Shown here: positions 20,565-29,562 of the stretch, one piece after another
Layout of the letters: every line of letters begins with the position of its first letter
Numbering within the stretch: the stretch's first letter is position 1
Assembly: GCA_033032175.1 (NCBI GenBank)
Contig: JAVKPJ010000066.1
Span: forward strand, 1-64,000
Source: Saturnia japonica
Taxonomy: Eukaryota; Arthropoda; Insecta; Lepidoptera; Saturniidae
Direction: 5' to 3'
Length of the DNA stretch: 64,000 bases
Translations under genes and position numbers: made by a program
Notes under the pieces: generated by a model
The model's input: the letters and a program-made list of their open reading frames with translations, nothing else
Told to the model about the DNA's origin: nothing
Databases searched by the model: none

Positions 20565-20583
20565 GGTTAGGTTAGGTTAGGTT
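20565..20583. repeat. Telomeric spacer, 19 nt
   Basis: GGTTAGGTTAGGTTAGGTT between the M6 poly(A) and the M7 ribozyme. Length is 5x3+4. Confidence 0.9.
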
Positions 20584-20660
20584 GGGGTGCAAGTCAGGAA
20601 CCTCCGCGTGGTGCATCCCGGCAACGGCGGTCGCTTCACGGCCGACGGCTAATACCTGAC
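20584..20660 (+). ncRNA. HDV-like self-cleaving ribozyme at the M7 5' end
   Basis: P1 is GGGGTGC (20584-20590) with GCATCCC (20613-20619, one G-U). P2 is GTCAGG (20593-20598) with CCTGAC (20655-20660). P3 is ACC/GGT (20600-20602, 20610-20612) around loop TCCGCGT. P1' follows P3 without a gap, as in HDV. J1/4 is GGCAAC. P4 is CGGTCG/CGGCCG with loop CTTCA (20628-20644). J4/2 is GGCTAA, with the presumed catalytic C at 20649. P1 starts exactly at the telomere junction, so cleavage would release the element RNA at its own first base. The assignment rests on fold and covariation; activity is inferred. Confidence 0.85.
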
Positions 20661-21084
20661 GGGGGGGCTACGTTTACCGTCGCTCTGTTAGTCAGAGGGA
20701 TCGAAGAACGTGGTGTGTTGGCGGGTTCGGCGTGCACTCACACTGCCGTCGGGCGGGCAGGTTTGGCACCTTGTCCGGCTTGTCGTCGTCGATCTCGTAA
20801 TCCCATTTCGGAGTGTCGTGGTCACGTCTCGCGGCTTCGAATGGGACCGAGGGTCTTGGCTTCACCGCCCGGACCGCGAGGAAGAAAACCTCTATAAAAA
20901 ATTACCCTAATCCCAAGTGGCGGCGCACCACGAGGGGGATGCGTGGCTGGTGGGAGACCAGTCACGAGTGCGACCCCCGTCAGGGAACCGGCCGACTCTC
21001 TGACGGGTTACGCTAGGCTTACCCAGGCACAGGGGGCACTGCCTGGGTGGACCGTTTACTTCCCCCATTCTCGTGGGATCAGAA
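20661..21084 (+). promoter_or_regulatory. M7 5' leader with conserved hairpins
   Basis: The leader shares three hairpins with the M12 leader: CTCTG/CAGAG (20683-20697), CCCGTCAG/CTGACGGG ending at about 21006, and ACCCAGGCA/TGCCTGGGT (21021-21048). The last sits 37 nt upstream of the ORF1 ATG. They may guide translation start or RNA packaging; this is inference. Confidence 0.6.
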
Positions 21085-23136
21085 ATGAAGAGTTCAAAAA
21101 CAAAAACAAAATCTAAAAAAGTTAAATTGATTGAGGAGGAAGATGTCCTTGGTACTGAGGGTGGTGCCACTACAACTGTGGGCTTGGAGAGCGATTTGGT
21201 GCGTTCAGACTGTAGCGCATTTGGTATGGCTACTGCCAGTGAGGGCAGTGATATTCCTGTTGCGACCATTCGCGGTCATAAGAGCAGAGTATGTTTGGCT
21301 ACAGACTCATCTTCATCTTCGGATTCGGAACTTCAAGATGGTGGTCAGTATTCTACGTGTACCCCTGTTTCCAAGAAAGGTAGGGGTCGCCCGCCAACAA
21401 CGGGGTATTATAAAGGCCTGGCAAAAGCCAAGATGGACCTTAACCGACTCAGAGAGGAGGAACTTCGTCTTAGGGCGGAGGAAGAAGTGGCGGATATAGC
21501 ATCGCGTGTAAGAGTAGATCGTGCTGTGATGAGGAATAACCCTCCAAAGACGGATGAGCTGCTTGTGGCGGATATTAAGAAGGGTATTCTTGACGATGTT
21601 GAAGTTGTTCTGAAAGTCGCGGAAAAATCGAAGAATTTGAAGGGCACGTTCCAGCGTGCCCTCAAAGAAGCAGCCTCCTCTATTGCGGATAAGGCTTTCG
21701 TGTTGGCCAGCAGATCGTCATCAGAAGAGGTAATACGACTCCAGGAGTCATATGACAGGCTGAAGGAAAACGAGGTAAAGCAGGGGGTGGAGATAGACCT
21801 ACTTCGTAAAGAATTAGTCGAGCTGAAGGAAGGTCTTTGTAGGGATAGGCGCATTGAGGGGGTTGCTCCTCTACCTGCAACGAGCTGCACCCTACCTGAT
21901 GTAGTGACTAAAAGCACTCTTAATGAGGCGTTGGACAGTATAAAGTCTGAAATAGGAGGCCAAATGAAGGCTTACTTTGAATCTCTGGAGAGGAGGATAA
22001 TAGGCTCATCAGTGGTTGCTGATCAGGTAGGCCAATCTTCGCTCGTGGAACCTATTGTACATACTTCCAACGTTGAAGGCTCTGTTTCTCCTGCCAGGAG
22101 AAACAAGAGAAAGAGGAGAAAGTCTCTGGCAGCACGGGCAGTGGCAGAATCCGCTTCACAAAATTTCCTACCACCTGGAACCATTAACGGAGGAGGGATT
22201 TGTTCCTTCCCTGGTGAATACAGTGGTGGGGGAAGGCTGGTCAACGGTGGTAAAGCGTGGCGCCAAAAAACGTGTGGCGATTGCGAGGGTGCCGTCGTCA
22301 AGGATGACTCCCGCTAAACTAGTTGTGCCGCGGACTTCAGCTGTCGTGATGACACTTCAGCCGAAGGCAATAGAGAATGGGGTCGATTACTTGAAGATGG
22401 TATCAGTGGCTAAAGGTAAAGTGGATGTGGCCAAATTTGATATTCCCTTTCTCAAGTTTAAAGAAACGGCTACTGGTGCCCGGAAGTTGGAGGTGCCTGG
22501 CATCACCAGTTCGGATAAGGCCGATCGCTTGGCTGAGGAGTTGAGGGCTATATTTTCCGAAACGCTCGGTGCGGGAGCGGTTGAGGTGTCCAGACCTTCT
22601 AAATGCGCTGAATTGCGCATCTCGGGTTTAGACGATGCTGTGACCGCTGAGGAGGTCGCAACTGCTGTGGCAACCAAGGGGAAGTGTCTTGTGAGTCAAG
22701 TTAAGGTCGGGGAAGTGCGTCGTGCTCCTTACGGGACTTTAACTATATGGGTGCGCTGTCCAGTGTTAGCAGCTAGGAAGGTGGCGCAAGAGCGTAGGCT
22801 CCTACTTGGCTGGGTAGCGGCACAGGTGAGGTTGCTGCAGCCCAGGCAGGCGAGGTGTTTTCGTTGCCGGGAAGTAGGGCATATCCGACAGCATTGTAAG
22901 GCGGATGTGGACCGCAGCGGTCAATGTTTCCGTTGCGGAAGGGAGACCACAAAGTTGCAGAGTGTTTAGCTGCACCACACTGCTCTCTATGCGAAGATGC
23001 AAATAGGCCAGCGAACCACGTGCTAGGGAGTGGCGCCTGTGTATCATCATCAAGGAAAGGCAGTAAAGGGGCTAAATCGGTACCCGGTCTCTATTCTGGC
23101 CTGAGGATGAGCGGGATTTGGATACCCAATAGTTAA
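21085..23136 (+). pseudogene. M7 ORF1, gag-like, two frameshifts
   Basis: The start is ATG 21085 (MKSSKTKTKSKKVK), a lysine-rich N-terminus. An AT-hook-like SKKGRGRPPTTG lies near residue 100, followed by a helical region with NLKGTFQRALKEAASS. The VMTLQPKAIENGV block follows, then knuckles CFRCREVGHIRQHC and CFRCGKGDHKVAEC (the second only after frame correction), and CSLCEDANRPANH. Frames break between about 22110 and 22190 and near 22940. The gene ends TAA at 23134-23136, one base before the ORF2 ATG. By family it is the RNA-binding ORF1 protein. Confidence 0.85.
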
Positions 23137-23137
23137 A

Positions 23138-26100
23138 ATGATAGCTAATAAATTCCTGCAGGTGAATATCAATCACTCGGTCGTGGCTCAGGATCTCTTG
23201 ATGCAGGCCATGGCCGAATGGTCGATCAGAGTGGCGGTTGTAGCCGAACCGTATTTTGTCCCTCCTAAAATAACTGGGCAGGTGATCTTACGGAGTCGGT
23301 GGCTATAGTTACCTCAATGTCAGAGGGGAATCCAACCCTCGTGGTTAAAAGGAGAGGCTCTGGATATATCGCAGTTCAATGGGGGGAAATAATGGTAGTT
23401 GGGTTATATTTGTCTCCTAATAGGAACCTTGTGCAGTTCAGGCCTGTTTGGACGATCTGGGAGACTTTATAGGTCGAACGTTACCCTGTCCTGTTTTGGT
23501 GGCAGGGGATTTCAATGCTAAGTCGTCGGCGTGGGGATCTCTTGTCACTGATGCGCGGGGCAGGGTTTTACAGGATTGGGCTGTGATAACTGGTCTTTCT
23601 GTTATTAACAGGGGATCGGTGAACACTTGTGTGCGGCAGCAGGGGGGTTCTATTGTGGACATCACGTTTGCGTCTTCTGCTGTCGCAAGACGTATCAGGG
23701 GTTGGAGAGTCGTCGAGGAGGCTGAATCTTTTTCAGACCACCTTTATATTAGGTTCGATATTTATCCCTTACACTTAGCTTCATCTCCAAATCCAAATTT
23801 GACTGCGGCCCCAAAGTGGGCCTTAAAGCGCCTTAATGAGGACCTCTTGGTGGAGGCCTCGATTGTTGCGTCCTGGTCGTCAATTCCAGACGAACCTATA
23901 AACATCGACAGAGAAGCGGGTTGGTTTCAGGATTCCATGGTACGTATTTGTGATGCCGCCATGCCTAGAGTCTTATCCCGGCCGCACAAGCAGCGGGTTT
24001 ATTGGTGGTCTCGTGACATTGCGTGTTTGCGTGCATCTTGCGTGGCTGCGAGGCGCAGGTATGCCCGGCATCGAAGGTTGCGCCGGGGACGGGATCCAAC
24101 TTTCGAGGCGCAGCTGTATAATAATTATAGGGATGCTAAGAAGGCATTGCAGCTGGCAATTAGGCTTGCTAAAGACAGAGCACGAGAAGAACTGTTGCAG
24201 ACTTTAGATGGTGATCCATGGGGGCGACCTTATAGGATGGTTATGGGATACTTGCGCCCATGGGCTCCACCGATCACGATGAGTATCGCACCGCGAATGC
24301 TTGAGGACGTAATGTCTACGTTGTTCCCGAGGAGAGTAGGTTTCTCGCCTCCCTTTGTGGCACCAGCCACTGTATCAGCACAAGTTGTAGGTGATGAGGT
24401 ACCTCCTGTCACTGAGGCAGAATTAGGCTTGGCCGTGAGACGGCTCCAAATGAAATGCGCAGCTCCGGGGCCAGACGGAGTTCCAGGTCGTGCCTGGATT
24501 CTGGCTATGGAGGCTCTGGGGGTTAGGCTTAGGCGTCTTTTCAGTGCCTGCCTGGAGCTGGGGCAGTTCCCTCTGCTGTGGAAGGTGGGCCGCTTAGTTT
24601 TATTGCGGAAGCAAGGACGCAATGCTGATTCACCTTCCGCGTATCGTCCGATAGTGTTGCTCAATGAGGTGGGTAAAATCTTTGAACGGATAATTGCGCA
24701 GCGCCTGGTCCGTCATCTAACCAGAATAGGACCTGACCTCTCAGCGGTGCAGTTCGGTTTCCGTGAGGGTCGTTCTACGATCGACGCGATCCTTCGCGTT
24801 AGGGCTCTCTCAGATGTCGCAGTTTCCCAGGGTGCTGTGCTATTGGCTGTGTCATTAGACATAGCCAATGCTTTCAACAGCCTCCCCTGGGAATGTATTA
24901 GAGAAGCGTTGAGATACCATGGGGTGCCTTTTTATCTGTGCCGCTTGATAGGATCCTATCTGGAGGGTAGGCGGGTCACATGCGTTGGGCAGGATGCGTG
25001 CTCCTACCACAGAGAAATCACGTGCGGTGTTCCACAGGGGTCTGTTCTTGGTCCACTCCTGTGGAACATCGGCTATGATTGGGTGCTGCGGGGTGCGCTC
25101 TTGCCGGGCCCCTGTGACTTGCTATGCTGATGACACGCTTGTGACGGCGCGTGGCGATACAATCCGGGATGCCGTTATGTTGGCCACGGTATCTGTGGCC
25201 CAGGTGGTTGATAGGATACGGATGCTTGGTCTCGAGGTGGCCCTAAATAAGACAGAAGCAATTTGCTTCCATGGCCCTCGTAGAGCTCCACCTCCCGGTA
25301 CACATTTGGTTGTAGGTGGAGTCCGTATTAATGTTGGCTCCTCACTGAAATACCTGGGTCTAGTCTTGGATAGTCACTGGAGGTTTGATGGACATTTTCA
25401 GGGTTTGGCTCCCAGGGCTATGCGTTGTGCCGCTGCATTGTCTAGCCTCCTGCCTAATCTGGGGGGCGCCAGTACTAGTTGCCGCTCTTTGTACATGGGT
25501 GTGGTACGATCCATGTCCTTGTATGGGGCTCCAGTTTGGCACGAGACTTTGGCACCATGGGTCTTGCCACCCTTCGTAGGCTACAACGTTTGATGGCGAT
25601 CAGGGTTATCCGTGGTTACCGTACGATTTCGTACGAGGCGGCGTGCCTGCTGTCGAGCTCTGTACCGTGGGGATTATTGGCTCATTCCTATGCTGAGTTA
25701 TACAAATGGGGCACTGAGAAACTTGCTCGAGGAGGAACCATTGCTCCAAGGGAGAAGGAAAGGCAGAAAATGTATTTGCATCGAGTCATGTTGCGTAGGT
25801 GGGAGGTGACCTTGGCCTCACCCAGCGCTGGCCTCAGAAGTGTTGAGGCGATTCGCCCTGTATTTGGGGATTGGTTGGACCGTAGTCACGGTACACTCAC
25901 CTTTCGTTTGGTGCAGGTGCTTACTGGCCATGGTTGTTTTGGTGAGTATCTGTGCCGGATAGCTGGTAGAGAGCCAACATCTAAGTGTCATCATTGTGAC
26001 TCTGAAAGGGATACAGCACAGCATACCCTTGAGGTATGCCCAGCGTGGTCTGCTGAGCGCTCTGATCTCGTTAGCACGATAGGCAATGATCTCTCTCTAC

Positions 26101-26297
26101 CTGCTGTAGTTCGTTCCATGGTAAGTGAGGAGCTGTCGTGGAATGCGGTTTCCTCCTTTTGTGAGAGCGTCCTCTCGCAGAAGGAGGAAGCTGAGCGAGA
26201 GAGGGAAAGGGCAGTCGGAGCTCCTGAAATTCGTCGTGGAAGAACCGGACGTAGAGGGAGAAGAGGTAGGGGGCAATTCCACACCTTGCCTCCATAG
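23138..26297 (+). pseudogene. M7 ORF2, endonuclease-RT, four frameshifts
   Basis: The start is ATG 23138 (MIANKFLQVNINHSVVAQDL). Endonuclease motifs are AEPYFVPP, VAGDFNAKSSAW and FSDHLYIRF. RT motifs are IVLLNEVGKIFERI, SLDIANAFNSLPW, GVPQGSVLGPLLWN and CYADDTLV. The zinc finger is CHHCDSERDTAQHTLEVC. Three single-base losses (near 23270, 23440 and 25550) and one gain (near 25115) break the frame. All are consistent with either decay or long-read consensus error. The long uninterrupted central part (23448-25130) argues for a young copy. Confidence 0.88.
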
Positions 26298-26528
26298 TAA
26301 CAAGCCTCCAGGCAGTAGACGCGGGGCGTCTGTTGCCACATAGTGGATCCCGTGATGGAGGAGCACGGGATGCCGCTGCTTCTGGTGGAAGCATGGGAGA
26401 GAGCAAGCTCTCCCAGAGGTGAGAGTCTCTGATTTATAACATCACAGAGACTCAAGCGCGTGAGCAGGGTAGCGGTCGTTTGCTTACCGCCTTTCCCGCG
26501 ACCCTGTTCACATACGCGCTGATGCGGC

Positions 26529-26614
26529 CATGGGGTTTTAGCCGGTAAGAGTCCGGCATAACCCTCTCGCTGTCCCCCGACGGCGGGAGGTGTATCCCAT
26601 GTAGGATTTCCCCA

Positions 26615-26616
<2 letters not shown>
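26529..26616 (+). promoter_or_regulatory. 3'-terminal structured RNA element of M7
   Basis: Family D version: CATGGGG/CCCCATG outside; GCCGG/CCGGC, CCTCTCGC/GCGGGAGG and ATCC/GGAT inside. Compared with family A both sides of the outer stem and of the first hairpin changed together. Confidence 0.78.
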
Positions 26617-26650
<34 letters not shown>

Positions 26651-26652
<2 letters not shown>

Positions 26653-26674
26653 TTAGGTTAGGTTAGGTTAGGTT
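26651..26674. repeat. Telomeric spacer, 24 nt
   Basis: TTAGG repeats between the M7 poly(A) and the M8 5' end. Length is 5x4+4. Confidence 0.9.
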
Positions 26675-27038
26675 GGGGTCGAGCAGGCGTGATGAGGTAC
26701 TTGTATCTCTGATCTGCAGGGGGTGGACCCACAGGCGCAATACAGCTCTTTCCTTTCGGAGAGAGCCTTAGCCTGCCACCTCAAGACCGTAGTGCGTGGT
26801 GAAGAGCCACATCCTTCTTGAGGTGACCCTGTCTCGCTGAACACTACGGATCTAGGCTGGAGAGCCGATAAACACTCCTGGGTGTGGCGTGTGAGCAGCG
26901 CACTCAGTACCGGGTTGGGGCCGATGAGGGCTCAAGTTGAGTCCCAAGGGCCCAATTCCGGAGAGCGGCTGGCGGGACTGGTTGTCTTCATATCGGTCCT
27001 GGCAGGCGCACTGCGAACTGGAGGAGGAGGTGAAGGTC
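26675..27038 (+). promoter_or_regulatory. M8 5' leader (family A module)
   Basis: This 364-nt leader is shared with M1 and M13. Its first 130 nt can form nested pairings in HDV order: GGGTC/GACCC, GCAGGC/GCCTGC, GAGGTA/TATCTC and GCTCTTTCC/GGAGAGAGC. P1 is only 5 bp and J1/4 does not fit, so I call it a structured leader and not a ribozyme. A second hairpin GGGCTCAA/TTGAGTCC lies near 26930. Confidence 0.5.
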
Positions 27039-27107
27039 ATGGAGTGTACGAATAAAATACAACTACCCCAGGAGGGTACCAGCTCCTCAGGAGTTGGAGA
27101 ATCCCTC

Positions 27108-27124
27108 TCCGGGCTTAGCCCGGG
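27108..27124 (+). promoter_or_regulatory. ORF1 coding hairpin, M8 copy 1
   Basis: TCCGGGC-TTA-GCCCGGG: seven pairs with one T-G at the base. It encodes SGLSPG. Confidence 0.6.
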
Positions 27125-27341
27125 CTGCCCCACGTTTTCTGGGGGGGGCAAATTTGTACATGAACTGAATTTAGATACGAAAACTTTGGTACGAAAATGG
27201 ATTACCGATCAGGAACATTCCACGACGACTCTGGCATGCACACGGACCACTGATATAATGGAAGGAAACATGGATAGTGCAAAATTAAAACATGAACTAC
27301 CCCAGGAGGGTACCGGCTCCAATGGAGCAGGAGAATCCCTC

Positions 27342-27358
27342 TCCGGGCCTAGCCCGGG
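27342..27358 (+). promoter_or_regulatory. ORF1 coding hairpin, M8 copy 2
   Basis: TCCGGGC-CTA-GCCCGGG, in the second copy of the 78-codon repeat. Confidence 0.6.
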
Positions 27359-29562
27359 CTGCCCCGCGTTTTCTGGGGGGGGCACAATTTTGCTAGGTGA
27401 AGATTTAACGACGACTATGGCTTTGAAAAGGACCACCGATTCAACACCGATTGTAGTTTTAACGAGGAATGCTTCTATTGATCGTCTCTCCGTCGAATAT
27501 TTTTCAGACGGGAGTGAAAATAGCGCAGACACGATGGAGACTGTGGAATCTGCTGAAGGTGGACTGTCTACTCATATGGGCAGGTTTTTCCGAAAACGGA
27601 AACCTAATCTACCAATGGAAGAACAGGTTGATTCAGGTGAGGAACCCGATGCATCCACGAAGCCTCGTGTTTTGTCTCCAAAGCGAGGTAGAGGGCGTCC
27701 CATCACAACTGGGGAGTATGCGGGTATGGCAGCAGCAAAGGAGCGATACCTAAAACTCAAGGAGGAGGAAATCCGTCTCTCAGCCGAGGAGGAGGTGGCG
27801 GAGCTAGCCTCTCGGGCGCGGCTTGAGCGTGCAGCGAAGGGAAATGCTGCCCCTGCCCCCGGGAGGAACTTGCCTGCCAATTGAATAAGAGGGTTCTTGG
27901 TGACGTAGAGGTTATTCTAAAAGTTGCCCAAAATCCCATAACCTCAAGGGACATTCCAGAAGGCCCTGAAGGATGCAGCGGCGTCTATCACGGTCGCAAT
28001 CCAAGAATTTAGCAGCCGGACTACCTCGGAAGAGTTGGTGAGGGTCCAGGCTGCCTACACAAGTTTAGAGGAGAGGTACTCCAAGCAGGCGGAAGAAGTG
28101 GCAGAGCTCCGTAAAGAGCTCGCGGACGTAAGGTCTGAGATGGCAAAGGCCCGCTCTCTGGTGCCTGTGGTGAGAGAGGTGCCCAGTCCTGCAACTGCCA
28201 CATTTTCGGAGTCTGCCTCTCTACCAGTTCCTAAAAGGTTAGCTGTGGCACGGGAGGAGTTTCCCCCACTGCCGAAGCCTCGCCAAGTGGGGCCTCAAAC
28301 TGACTCTTCGGCAGTGGTTACAGTAGAGGTGTTAGACCAGGCGGTGCAGAGAATGATGAACATCATGACTGCCCGCCTGGATTCTTTCCAAGATAGGCTC
28401 CAGCCAGAGAAACCACTCCGACCACCTCTGGCTGCAGGCAGAAAAGCCGAACAAATAGCGGCGAAAACTGTAGCTGCTCTGGAATCGCGGCCGTCTGAGG
28501 TCCCTGTTCCTCAAAAGTCAGCAGGGAAAAAGGGGGATAAGGTTGCAGCCAAGCCAGCAACACAAGCCCCTTCTACGAGCAGAAAAGAAACATCGGCATC
28601 TAACCCTGCGGAGGGGGAATGGGTGCTGGTTGGAAAGAACGGCCGGCCTGAGAAGTCGAAGAAAAAGAAGAAAAAGTCGACCTCGAAGAAGGAGAAGCCT
28701 ACCAAACTCCGGTCACCGAAAACTACTGCAGTGTCGGTCACAGTGCAGCCGGAGGCGCAGAAAAGAGGACTCTCCTACTTGGAGGTCCTCAAGAAAATCA
28801 AGGCTGATGTAAGGATGGCTGACATCGGTATTTCCGGTATCCGGTGGCGAAAAGCAGCAACTGGAGGCTACCTCCTGACGATACCTGGCGCTGCAAGTAG
28901 CGAAAAGGCGGATGTATTGGCGGCCAAGATAAGAGAAGCCGTCCCCACCGAAGGCGTCAAAGTCTCCAGGCCCATGAGGTGTGCTGACGTGCGCATCACG
29001 GGCTTGGACGAGTCTGTTACGGCGGAAGAAGTGGTCGCTGCGGTCGCTGAAACTGCAGGGTGTTCACCGGACCAAATTAAAACGAACGGCGTTCGTCCCG
29101 GGTTAAGGGGACTGTGGACGTCCGTGGTGTCTTGTCCGGTGGACGCGGCAAAAAGGTTGGGCGATGGCCGCCGCCTCCTTATTGGGTGGGTTTCGGCGCA
29201 ATTGAAAGTCCTGCCACCCCGGCCTACAAGGTGCTTCAGGTGCCTCCAAGGTGGGCACCTAGGGGTCAAGTGCACATGTAAGGTTGACTGCAGTGAATTG
29301 TGTTTCCGCTGTAGTCAACCGGGGCACAAAGCCAGTGGGTGTGAAGCTGCTCCGCATTGTGCGGTATGTGCAGCCACTAACAAGCCCTCCGATCATCGAG
29401 TGGGCAGCAGGGCTTGCGGGAAGCCTGCGCCGCAACCCAGTAAGGGGGCCAAGAGAAGAGGCAGGAAGAGGGGTAAGGGTCCCTCCAGCCCGTAACGTTG
29501 CCGGTGGATACTCAGACGCCGGCAATGTCCCGGGAGGCAGAAATGGAATGTCATCAATTATA

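Larger units (their letters stand above)
20584..26650 (+). mobile_element. M7: family D SART-like retrotransposon with 5' ribozyme
   Basis: Complete structure: HDV-like ribozyme at the 5' boundary (20584-20660), leader, ORF1 (21085-23136), ORF2 (23138-26297), 3' UTR and a 33-A tail (26618-26650). Base composition is less GC-rich than families A and B, and the proteins are clearly diverged. ORF1 has two frameshifts and ORF2 four. ORF1 stop and ORF2 start are separated by one base (TAA-A-ATG). Confidence 0.92.
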
